DNA from: Clostridiales bacterium
Lineage (GTDB): Bacteria > Bacillota > Clostridia > Saccharofermentanales > UBA5734
Length of the DNA stretch: 10,153 bases
NCBI GenBank assembly: GCA_007133255.1
Contig: SLMY01000073.1
Location: 1 to 10,153 of the forward strand
Direction: 5' to 3'
The position numbers and the translations under genes are program-made. The notes beneath the pieces were generated by a model, which worked only from the letters and a program-made list of their open reading frames with translations, was not told the DNA's origin and did not search any database. Positions 1 to 6,068 of the stretch are shown here, one piece after another. Numbering within the stretch: the first letter of the stretch is position 1; every line of letters starts with the position of its first letter.

Positions 1-1
1 C

Positions 2-790
2 TGGCATCCGATTGTTAAACGTTTGCTGATCACGGGAATCAGTCTGTTTATTCTGATATTGGCTGTCTGGCAGCTGCCAGCTTTCAGAGTTCAGCAGATA
101 GAGCTGCCGCGGCTTCGGTCGATCAGTGAAGAAGAACTGACCGCGGTGATGGATCCTTACCGGGGACAGCATTTTATTTCCGGTCTCGGCGGAAGCCGTG
201 ATCACTGGATGCAGCTCAGATACCGGCAGATTGAAGAGGATCTTGCCGCGCGATATCCGGTTATCGAGAATGTGAGCGCTAGATTCAGTTTTCCTTCCGG
301 CATAAGCCTGACCATTGATGAACGCGTTGAAATAGCCTATGTTGCCATACCGGATGGCAGTGTTATGATTGATAAACATGGTGTGGCGATGTTTATCTGG
401 CCTCAGACACCCGGTGATATTCCCGTGATTGAAGGCATCCATGTGACTTCGCTGAATCTGGGCCAGCCCCTGATTGTTGATGTTCCCGACGCATTAAATA
501 GTGCACTTACCCTGATGGGTGCTATAATTGATGCAGATAAAGATGAACGTCTCGACCTGGAACTGCTGCCGCAGATCAGAAGCATTCGTCCGATTGGCGG
601 ACGGCAGCTTTATCTGACTGTTGAGTTGCCCGGTACCGGTGAGATTATGACTGTGCTGGCTAAAACCGGACATGAGCAGGTGGAAGAAATGCAATGGCTG
701 CGATTCGCGCTCGACCAGAGCGCGCTTGAGAACCGCGGCAAAGGCGTGCTTGATATGACAGGAGAAAGAATTACGTTCCGGCCGGACTGA
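2..790 (+). CDS. ftsQ: Cell division protein FtsQ/DivIB, N-terminus cut by window edge
   Basis: This is a bitopic membrane protein of the divisome, where FtsQ/DivIB works with FtsL and FtsB/DivIC to link the Z ring to septal wall synthesis. The frame is open to the left edge, so the true start is probably outside; a TTG at 23 is internal and has no visible ribosome site. Of 262 visible residues, about 8-25 form one hydrophobic membrane helix. An outside POTRA-like segment follows (about 28-103), with the usual pattern of a basic edge strand after the membrane, then a helix ending in a YPVIENV stretch, an FP turn and an ER motif. After it comes the beta domain (IDKHGVAMF, then IPVIEG). The cytoplasmic tail is mostly missing. 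It lies upstream of sbp and ftsZ, the usual place in a division cluster. The family call is firm; the choice between the names ftsQ and divIB is convention. Confidence 0.9.
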   Translation, partial: WHPIVKRLLITGISLFILILAVWQLPAFRVQQIELPRLRSISEEELTAVMDPYRGQHFISGLGGSRDHWMQLRYRQIEEDLAARYPVIENVSARFSFPSGISLTIDERVEIAYVAIPDGSVMIDKHGVAMFIWPQTPGDIPVIEGIHVTSLNLGQPLIVDVPDALNSALTLMGAIIDADKDERLDLELLPQIRSIRPIGGRQLYLTVELPGTGEIMTVLAKTGHEQVEEMQWLRFALDQSALENRGKGVLDMTGERITFRPD

Positions 791-906
791 CCTGCCGCTT
801 CGGATTGGAACAGAAACCTGGCAAACAGATTTGTTGTATAATCTTGCCTGATCGCTGCCGGCATACAGGAAAGACACCGTGTGTCGCGGCATCAGCACAG
901 ATGAAT

Positions 907-911
907 GGAGG
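907..911 (+). promoter_or_regulatory. Shine-Dalgarno of sbp, long spacing
   Basis: GGAGG lies 12 nt before the ATG at 924, longer than the usual 5-9 nt. An in-frame TTG at 912 abuts the site and cannot be used. The GTG at 879 would add 15 residues that do not resemble the family start. The ATG at 924 gives the N-terminus typical of the family (MFPLIGL). Confidence 0.6.
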
Positions 912-923
912 TTGAGTCTAAAC

Positions 924-1310
924 ATGTTTCCGCTGATCGGATTGATACTGGGACTGATAATAGGCCTGCTGATGAATGTCAATATACCGGCAGCGTATTC
1001 ATCGTATGTGGCTGTCGGCATTCTGGCCGCGCTTGATTCTGTCATTGGCGCGCTGGCCGCCAGCCTGCAGAATAAATTTGACGCGAGACTCTTTATTACC
1101 GGATTTCTAGGCAACAGCCTGATCGCGATCGCGATCACCGCTCTGGGTGATCAGCTGAATCTGCCCCTGAGTCTGGCTGCTGTCTTCGCGTTTGGCAACC
1201 GGATATTTATTAATTTTTCTATTATCAGGCGTCTGATGCTTGACCGGTGGGATGAAAAACGAAAAAAGCAGCACAAGGAGCTGCCGCAGGATAGTCGTAA
1301 ATCATCGTAA
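924..1310 (+). CDS. sbp: Small basic protein (Sbp, DUF1290 family)
   Basis: This is a 128-residue, mostly hydrophobic membrane protein of the small basic protein family, which is regularly found between divIB/ftsQ and ftsA or ftsZ in Bacillota and related groups. Its biochemical role is not well defined; a link to division or envelope work is inferred from gene position. Visible features are a first helix (PLIGLILGLIIGLLMN), the conserved stretch with IPAAYSSYVAVGILAALDS, an NKFDARLFITGF segment, further hydrophobic helices, and the family-typical FAFGNRIFINFSIIRR. A charged tail rich in Lys, Arg and Glu follows. It starts 133 nt after ftsQ and ends 193 nt before ftsZ. Length and order of motifs match the Bacillus protein I recall, apart from a somewhat longer charged tail. 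Confidence 0.88.
   Translation: MFPLIGLILGLIIGLLMNVNIPAAYSSYVAVGILAALDSVIGALAASLQNKFDARLFITGFLGNSLIAIAITALGDQLNLPLSLAAVFAFGNRIFINFSIIRRLMLDRWDEKRKKQHKELPQDSRKSS
1120..1137 (+). repeat. 18-bp perfect palindrome inside sbp
   Basis: TGATCGCGATCGCGATCA equals its own reverse complement and holds three GATC sites. It encodes an alternating Ile-Ala run in a membrane helix, so repeated ATC-GCG codons are a sufficient explanation. No function is claimed. Confidence 0.5.
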
Positions 1311-1368
1311 AGAGAGCAGAATAGCCTGCTGATAACCTGAACCCAATTCGCTGTGATTGTTGTACGGC

Positions 1369-1396
1369 TTGTCAACTTAGTGTAGAATTGTATAAA
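1369..1396 (+). promoter_or_regulatory. Sigma-70/sigma-A-like promoter of ftsZ
   Basis: TTGTCA at 1369-1374 and TATAAA at 1391-1396 are separated by 16 nt, each one base from consensus. Transcription would start near 1403, giving a leader of about 100 nt before the ftsZ start. A second, weaker overlapping pair is TTGTAC at 1360-1365 and TAGAAT at 1383-1388 with 17 nt between. The position in a 193-nt gap before ftsZ supports a dedicated ftsZ promoter. Confidence 0.65.
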
Positions 1397-1408
1397 AATG
1401 AATTATTC

Positions 1409-1487
1409 GGCAAAGAACTGGAAACAGAGTCAAGTTTTGCCTTCATGATAGTTAATGGCTGGAGCGTCCTGACGAACTGCTCACGCT
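1409..1487 (+). promoter_or_regulatory. ftsZ leader with two possible hairpins
   Basis: In the predicted untranslated leader, GGCAA (1409-1413) plus AACT (1416-1419) can pair with AGTT plus TTGCC (1433-1441), a 9-bp stem with a 2-nt bulge. A second stem pairs AGCGT (1463-1467) with ACGCT (1483-1487), ending 3 nt before the Shine-Dalgarno. Neither is followed by a T run, so they are not terminators. Whether they form or regulate translation is unknown. Confidence 0.3.
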
Positions 1488-1490
1488 GAG

Positions 1491-1495
1491 AGGAG
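1491..1495 (+). promoter_or_regulatory. Shine-Dalgarno fixing the TTG start of ftsZ
   Basis: AGGAG sits 8 nt before TTG 1504-1506. The next in-frame ATG codons (1519 and 1531) have no purine-rich site in front of them, so the TTG start is preferred. Confidence 0.75.
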
Positions 1496-1503
1496 ATGTT
1501 ATT

Positions 1504-2988
1504 TTGTCTGATTATAAAATGGGTTTTAGCATGGAAAATGACCATTTCGCGACGATAAAGGTGATCGGGATCGGTGGCGGCGGATGCAATGCCGTTGATC
1601 GTATGATCGACAGTGACGTGCAGGGAATTGAGTTTATTACTGTCAATACAGACAACCAGGCTTTATTGCGCACGAAAGCGAATAACCGGATTCAGATTGG
1701 CGAGAAAATAACCAGAGGACTGGGGGCTGGCGCTAATCCTGAGATTGGCGCTAAAGCAGCTGACGAGTCGAAAGAGGAAATCGCGCAGCTGATCCGCGGC
1801 ACGGATATGCTGTTTATTACCGCGGGTATGGGCGGCGGCACCGGTACAGGCGGCGCGCCGATTATCGCTCAGATCGCGCGGGAACTGGGTATCCTGACTG
1901 TCGGGGTTGTCACCCGGCCTTTTCGCTTTGAAGGCTCCAGAAGGATGCAGAACGCGGAACGTGGTATACGTGAGATGGAAAAATTCGTTGATTCCCTTAT
2001 TGTTGTACCTAATGATAAACTGCTGGAAATCGCTTCTGATGACACTTCACTAGATGAAGCCTTCATGCTGGCTGATCAGGTCCTGAAATATGGTGTTTCA
2101 GGTATATCTGATCTGGTGGCGGTTCCCGGATTGATTAATCTCGATCTGGCGGATGTCAGGCGGATCATGACACAGGCGGGTGTCTGCCATATGGGTATCG
2201 GCCGTGCCGGGGGCGAAGGTCGTTCAGCCGCGGCAATCCGCCAGGCTATTAACAGCCCGCTGCTTGATACAACCATTGATGGAGCTCGGGGTGTTATCAT
2301 CAACTTCACCGGCGGGCGTGATATGAAAATCCGTGAAGTGGATGAGGCGGCATCGGTTGTCAGGGACGCGGTCTCGCCTGATTCAGATATTATTTTCGGT
2401 GCGGTTATTGATCCGGAAATGAGTGATGAGATTATGATAACTGTTATTGCCAGCGGCTTTGACCGTGAGCAGTACCCGGTTAAGAATAAAGCGGAAAACA
2501 AAGACAGCACTGTCTCGGAACAAAGCGGCCAGGAAAACCGCAAGTCAGCAGCTTCCGAACCCGTGAATGAAAGCGAACAGGAAAAAGAGTCAGTCCCTGA
2601 TTTCTTATCAAGCGCTTTTGTCAGGCCGGCCGGTGATAAGGAAGCGCCGAAATCTGAGCAGACTGGTTTTCATACAGTAGGGTCAGATCAGAAAAGTCAG
2701 GATTCTGATGATCAGGATGATCATCAGTCAGACGTGCAGTTCAGCCAGACAAGCAGGCAGAATCGCCAGCAGTCTGATGAGGTGCCGCCTGTCTTTGACC
2801 AGCCGGATGAAAAACCGGAAGCCGAGCCTGAACCGGATGAAAAACCGAATCTGTCGGTAGAACGTCCTGACAGAGAAGCGTCAGAATCAGATTCAGATAC
2901 AGAACCAGACAAACGATCATCAAAAAAGCCTGAAAAAGAGAAGCGTTCCAATCGCATTCTCCCCTGGTTTTTGCAGGATAATGACTAA
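1504..2988 (+). CDS. ftsZ: Cell division GTPase FtsZ with long C-terminal linker
   Basis: This tubulin-like GTPase polymerises into the cytoplasmic Z ring at midcell. Of its 494 residues, about 1-17 are a variable tail and 18-325 the conserved core: glycine loop GGGG at 24-27, tubulin signature GGGTGTG at 110-116, the GVVTRPF-FEG region at 134-144, and the T7 synergy loop NLDLADV at 212-218 with the catalytic acids Asp214 and Asp217. The usual Phe of that loop is Leu215. Residues about 327-483 are a long low-complexity linker rich in Ser, Asp, Glu, Gln and Lys. The protein ends with a recognisable but altered anchoring peptide, RILPWFLQDND (484-494), in place of the common DIPxFL plus basic tail. 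The start is TTG with a good Shine-Dalgarno. No ftsA is seen next to it. Core identity is certain. Confidence 0.98.
   Translation: MSDYKMGFSMENDHFATIKVIGIGGGGCNAVDRMIDSDVQGIEFITVNTDNQALLRTKANNRIQIGEKITRGLGAGANPEIGAKAADESKEEIAQLIRGTDMLFITAGMGGGTGTGGAPIIAQIARELGILTVGVVTRPFRFEGSRRMQNAERGIREMEKFVDSLIVVPNDKLLEIASDDTSLDEAFMLADQVLKYGVSGISDLVAVPGLINLDLADVRRIMTQAGVCHMGIGRAGGEGRSAAAIRQAINSPLLDTTIDGARGVIINFTGGRDMKIREVDEAASVVRDAVSPDSDIIFGAVIDPEMSDEIMITVIASGFDREQYPVKNKAENKDSTVSEQSGQENRKSAASEPVNESEQEKESVPDFLSSAFVRPAGDKEAPKSEQTGFHTVGSDQKSQDSDDQDDHQSDVQFSQTSRQNRQQSDEVPPVFDQPDEKPEAEPEPDEKPNLSVERPDREASESDSDTEPDKRSSKKPEKEKRSNRILPWFLQDND
2803..2847 (+). repeat. Two 15-bp direct repeats in the FtsZ linker
   Basis: CCGGATGAAAAACCG occurs at 2803-2817 and 2833-2847, a 30-bp period, encoding PDEKP twice within an acidic, proline-rich part of the linker. 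It looks like a local duplication in a disordered segment. A nearby pair of GATGATCA (2707-2714, 2716-2723) encodes part of the Asp-rich stretch. Confidence 0.7.
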
Positions 2989-3043
2989 AGCTGGTCAGGC
3001 GGCCGGTTTTATGCCAGGCAGCTGGCGCGGGAGGTAGAACTGA

Positions 3044-3499
3044 ATGCGATGCCCCTCATGCAACCATGATGACGATAAAGTGATAGACTCGCGGCCGTCT
3101 GATGAAGGATCGGCAATTCGTCGCCGGCGTGAATGCACGGTTTGCGGAGCGAGGTTCACAACCTATGAGAAAATTGAGAACCAGCCTTTGCTGGTTGTTA
3201 AAAAAGATGGTACGAGAGAACCGTTTGACCGAGATAAGCTGACTGCCGGTATTTTGAAAAGCTGCGAAAAAAGACCCGTTTCAACCGATCAGATTGACAA
3301 GCTGGTAGCCTCAATTGAAACGCATCAGCAGAATGCTCTGAAACGGGAAATATCTTCACAGGAAATTGGTGAGATGGTGATGGAAGGTCTTAAGGAAATT
3401 GATGAAGTCGCATATGTACGCTTCGCGTCTGTGTACCGCCAGTTCAAAGATGTCAATTCGTTCTTGCAGGAACTCAATGACATGCTAAAGAAAAAGTAG
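3044..3499 (+). CDS. nrdR: Transcriptional repressor NrdR
   Basis: NrdR is a nucleotide-sensing repressor of ribonucleotide reductase genes; the ATP-cone reads ATP/dATP and the zinc ribbon binds NrdR boxes in DNA. The protein has 151 residues, the usual length. The zinc ribbon is complete: Cys3, Cys6, Cys31 and Cys34 (MRCPSC and CTVCG), with the Arg-rich IRRRREC just before the second pair. The ATP-cone spans about 49-139, beginning LVVKKDGTREPFDRDKL and ending YVRFASVYRQF. The start is an ATG 8 nt after GGGAGGT (3029-3035). The gene begins 55 nt after ftsZ with no terminator visible between, so co-transcription is plausible. No ribonucleotide reductase gene or clear NrdR box was seen in the window. 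Confidence 0.97.
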   Translation: MRCPSCNHDDDKVIDSRPSDEGSAIRRRRECTVCGARFTTYEKIENQPLLVVKKDGTREPFDRDKLTAGILKSCEKRPVSTDQIDKLVASIETHQQNALKREISSQEIGEMVMEGLKEIDEVAYVRFASVYRQFKDVNSFLQELNDMLKKK

Positions 3500-3591
3500 G
3501 CCTTCCGTGACGATCAAACGCTGTGACAGCCCGTTCTTATTTGATAACTTGACAAGCAATACGAAGCTAAACGAAACAGGGAGGATATACC

Positions 3592-4302
3592 GTGAAAAAA
3601 GCGTTAATCATTGATGATGATCCTAATATCAGTGAACTTCTGAGACTTTATTTTGATAAAGACGGTTTTGCTGTTATCACGTGTCTGGATGGTGATAAGG
3701 CATTTGAGACTTTTCTCGAGTCAAAACCAGATGTGATCATCCTTGATTTGATGCTGCCAGGTAAAGATGGTTATGATATCATGCGTGATGTGCGCCGGGT
3801 ATCGGATGTGCCGGTTCTGATGCTGACAGCGCGAGGTGACACACTTGATAAAGTTGTGGGTCTCGAGCTGGGAGCGGACGATTATGTTCAGAAGCCTTTT
3901 GAGCCCAAAGAGCTGCTGGCCAGAGTGAAAGCTGTGTTGCGCAGATACGAGAATAAAGAAGACAATCAGAATGCTGAAGAAGTTGAGAAAAACTCTGAGG
4001 CGATAGAATATCCCGGACTAAGGGTGGATAAATCACGTTACACAGTGCGTGTTGAGGAACAGGAGATTGAGATGCCTCCCAAGGAACTGGAACTTCTTTT
4101 TTTCCTGGCTACCCATCCAAATCGCGTCTTTACCAGAGAACAGCTGCTGGAGAATGTATGGGGATACGATTTTTATGGAGAGTCGCGCACAGTTGATGTC
4201 CATATTAAGCGCATCCGTGAAAAACTCGATGATGTCAGCGTTCATCCCGCATGGCAGATTAAGACCGTCTGGGGTGTTGGTTATAAGTTTGAGGCAAACT
4301 GA
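3592..4302 (+). CDS. OmpR/PhoB-family response regulator
   Basis: This is a cytoplasmic DNA-binding regulator of a two-component system. The receiver domain (about 1-118) has the acidic pocket at Asp8-Asp10, phosphoacceptor Asp52 (ILDLMLPG), the switch residue Thr79 and Lys101 (QKPF). A Glu/Asn-rich linker (about 119-138) leads to an OmpR-type winged helix (about 139-234), with the ELELLFFL helix and the recognition helix region SRTVDVHIKRIREKL, ending GVGYKFE. The start is GTG, 7 nt after GGGAGG (3579-3584). It is followed 15 nt later by its probable partner kinase. It resembles the PhoP/WalR/ResD group, but the regulon cannot be told from sequence. The gene lies 92 nt after nrdR, room for its own promoter, though none is convincing. 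Confidence 0.95.
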   Translation: MKKALIIDDDPNISELLRLYFDKDGFAVITCLDGDKAFETFLESKPDVIILDLMLPGKDGYDIMRDVRRVSDVPVLMLTARGDTLDKVVGLELGADDYVQKPFEPKELLARVKAVLRRYENKEDNQNAEEVEKNSEAIEYPGLRVDKSRYTVRVEEQEIEMPPKELELLFFLATHPNRVFTREQLLENVWGYDFYGESRTVDVHIKRIREKLDDVSVHPAWQIKTVWGVGYKFEAN

Positions 4303-4317
4303 TCTGCAGGTGTTCAA

Positions 4318-5841
4318 GTGAAAAAACCCTTTCTGTTACGTTCCGTTTATCTGCGAACAATTCTGCAGCTGACCCTGGCAATTGTTGTGACGTTCTTTGT
4401 GCTGGGGCTGGTCTATTACTACGCTTTTTCGATCAATACCAACCGTCAGCAGGCCAGTCAGCTTTTAAGCGGCGCCCGGGCTATTTCTGAAGTTGTGGCC
4501 GGAAATTTTTCCCAGCAAGGTGAAATTCTGGACCCGCGTCTGAACAATTATATTATTTTCGCCGCCCGTTCCTCAGGCGCGATTGTCTGGGTGATTAATC
4601 CCAGTGGCGAGCTTGTGATGCATACAGGTATTCCCGGAGACGCGGCGACTTCGCTTGATGTCTCAGAGAAGGGATATTACCAGTTGCCGCAGCAATATCT
4701 GGCAGCGATGGGCGCCGGTACTTCCGGAATCAGCCAGATGGGTGATTTCCAGGGCCTGTTCAAGGCGAGCGGCACCCGCTGGATATCAGCGGCCTACCCG
4801 CTGCCGACGCCGCTGGGCGGCTATCGCGGTGAGATCCAGCTGCATTACCCGGTTCAGACTCGCGATATTGGTACCTTTCTGATGACGAACGGCCTGATTA
4901 TGTCGTTTTTAGTCGCCTTCGCGATTGGCCTGATCTTTATAAGTATCCTGTCGCATAATATAACCCGGCCGATCCGTCTTTTGTCAGAAGCAGCCGATAA
5001 AGTCTCACGCGGCGACCTTTCAGCCAGAGTTGAGATTCCGGGTATCAATCCTGACAGAAGAGAGATTGGTAAAAAGCAGTCTCTGGTCAATGATGATCTT
5101 GCTATTCTGGTTCATACAGTCAACACGATGTTTGACAAGCTTCAGAATCAGGAAAAGGATCGAAAGGAATTTATCTCAAATATTTCACACGATCTGCGCA
5201 CGCCCCTGACATCAATACTCGGTTTTATAGAAGGCATGCTGGATGGTACGGTACCACCTGATAAATATCCCTATTATCTTGATATTGTCCAGAAGGAAAC
5301 AAAAAGGCTCCAGAATCTGGTCAGCACTATGTTTGATACAGTTTTGCTGGAATCAGGCCAGCAGCTGAATCAAAGGGTTTTTGACATCAATGAAGTGCTG
5401 AGGGAAGATATCATTGGCCTTGAGTCCCTGATCGCGGGAAAAAACCTGGGGGTTCAGGCGGATTTTCAGGAAGACGATTATGGACGTCTGCAGGTGGTAG
5501 GTGATCGGGAAGCGATCAGCCGGGTGGTCTATAATATTTTATCAAACGCGATCAAGTTCGCGCCTGCAGATGGTGTAATCGCGCTGACAACCAGACGTTC
5601 CGGGCGGGCCCGGGAAGTAGAAGTGATCATAGAAGATAATGGACCCGGCATACCTGAATCTGAACAACCTTATATTTTTGACCGGTTCTATAAAATTGAC
5701 AAATCGCGAACCGCCAAAGGTTCCGGTCTGGGTTTGTATATCTGCCGAACCATTCTCGCGGCTCACGGCCAGCGCATTACTGTGTCTAAAAGCGACATGG
5801 GCGGTGCCCGGTTTGTTTTTACATTGACAATGCCGTCTTGA
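4318..5841 (+). CDS. Membrane sensor histidine kinase (HAMP-HisKA-HATPase)
   Basis: This is the likely partner of the upstream response regulator. It has 507 residues. Membrane helix 1 spans about 13-36, followed by an extracytoplasmic sensor of about 150 residues (37-186; the stretch VWVINPSGELVMHTG suggests a PAS/Cache-like fold). Helix 2 spans about 187-211, then a HAMP linker (about 212-275). The kinase core has an H-box SHDLRTPL with phosphoacceptor His291, N-box NILSNAIKF (406-414), G1 EDNGPGIP (439-446), F-box IFDRFYK and G2 GSGLGLYI (468-475). All catalytic boxes are intact. The start is GTG, with AGGTG (4308-4312) 5 nt before it. It begins 15 nt after the regulator stop, so translation is probably coupled. 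The signal it senses is unknown; the neighbouring HtrA-like gene hints at envelope stress, as for CssRS or CiaRH. Confidence 0.95.
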   Translation: MKKPFLLRSVYLRTILQLTLAIVVTFFVLGLVYYYAFSINTNRQQASQLLSGARAISEVVAGNFSQQGEILDPRLNNYIIFAARSSGAIVWVINPSGELVMHTGIPGDAATSLDVSEKGYYQLPQQYLAAMGAGTSGISQMGDFQGLFKASGTRWISAAYPLPTPLGGYRGEIQLHYPVQTRDIGTFLMTNGLIMSFLVAFAIGLIFISILSHNITRPIRLLSEAADKVSRGDLSARVEIPGINPDRREIGKKQSLVNDDLAILVHTVNTMFDKLQNQEKDRKEFISNISHDLRTPLTSILGFIEGMLDGTVPPDKYPYYLDIVQKETKRLQNLVSTMFDTVLLESGQQLNQRVFDINEVLREDIIGLESLIAGKNLGVQADFQEDDYGRLQVVGDREAISRVVYNILSNAIKFAPADGVIALTTRRSGRAREVEVIIEDNGPGIPESEQPYIFDRFYKIDKSRTAKGSGLGLYICRTILAAHGQRITVSKSDMGGARFVFTLTMPS

Positions 5842-5923
5842 AGATGAACGTTCTTTTCGTTATTGTTCATAAAGCATTTACTTTTTTTAGATAGAATTGA
5901 AATGAGTATAGATTATTCTAATC
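5842..5923 (+). promoter_or_regulatory. AT-rich upstream region of the htrA-like gene
   Basis: This stretch is distinctly AT-rich and probably carries the promoter of the htrA-like/nth/recG unit. The best pair I can find is weak: TTTAGA (5886-5891) and TAGATT (5909-5914), 17 nt apart. An inverted repeat, GATAGAAT (5890-5897) against ATTCTAATC (5915-5923) with one bulged A, straddles the area and could be an operator. ATGAAC (5844-5849) and GTTCAT (5865-5870) also pair just after the kinase stop, but the T run at 5882-5888 is 11 nt away, so a terminator call is not justified. Confidence 0.3.
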
Positions 5924-6068
5924 GGCACAGGGCAATAAACGGCAGGTCTTTTGTGCCCTCGAATAACTGATTTACAGCCGGGATGTGAAGCCCGGCCGGA
6001 AATTAACGAGGCAGCAGCTGGAAGCTTTGTTTGTGTGAGCATACAGGTTCATCGTATGGAGGTGCCTG
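5924..6068 (+). promoter_or_regulatory. Possible structured 5' leader of the htrA-like gene
   Basis: Several pairings lie in this untranslated stretch. GGCACA (5924-5929) can pair with TGTGCC (5952-5957), while AGGGCA (5929-5934) can pair with TGCCCT (5954-5959); the two stems exclude each other. A GC-rich hairpin GCCGGG (5977-5982) with CCCGGC (5991-5996) has an 8-nt loop ATGTGAAG and is enclosed by CCTCG (5957-5961) with CGAGG (6007-6011). A last hairpin, CATAC (6040-6044) with GTATG (6054-6058), touches the Shine-Dalgarno. I do not recognise a known riboswitch class. Formation in vivo is an inference. Confidence 0.35.
6058..6063 (+). promoter_or_regulatory. Shine-Dalgarno of the htrA-like gene
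   Basis: GGAGGT lies 5 nt before GTG 6069-6071 and fixes that start. Its first G is the last base of the 5-bp hairpin CATAC/GTATG, so pairing could partly mask it. Confidence 0.75.

Noticed and set aside
837..842. TATAAT as a -10 box before sbp
   Set aside because: The hexamer is perfect, but no acceptable -35 box is found at 15-19 nt and no TG extension is present.
494..1138. 214-codon open frame on the - strand across the end of ftsQ and the start of sbp
   Set aside because: It is antisense to two well-supported genes, has a biased shadow composition, and shows no recognisable domain.
1315..1330. AGCAG/CTGCT hairpin after sbp as a terminator
   Set aside because: The stem is 5 bp and no T run follows.
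3541..3577. TTGACA (3549-3554) as promoter of the response regulator, and tandem TTGATAAC/TTGACAAG as an operator
   Set aside because: No -10 box lies at proper spacing before the ribosome site, and the 8-bp period does not fit OmpR-type direct repeats.
5844..5888. Terminator after the histidine kinase
   Set aside because: The 6-bp AT-rich stem has a 15-nt loop, and the T run is 11 nt away from it.
5924..6000. Resemblance to a c-di-GMP-I (GEMM) riboswitch (GCACAGGGCAA, later GGGATGTGAAGCC) or to SAM-I (GATGTGAAGCCCGGC)
   Set aside because: Only short words match; the spacing between them, the GAAA tetraloop helix and the rest of the conserved core are missing.
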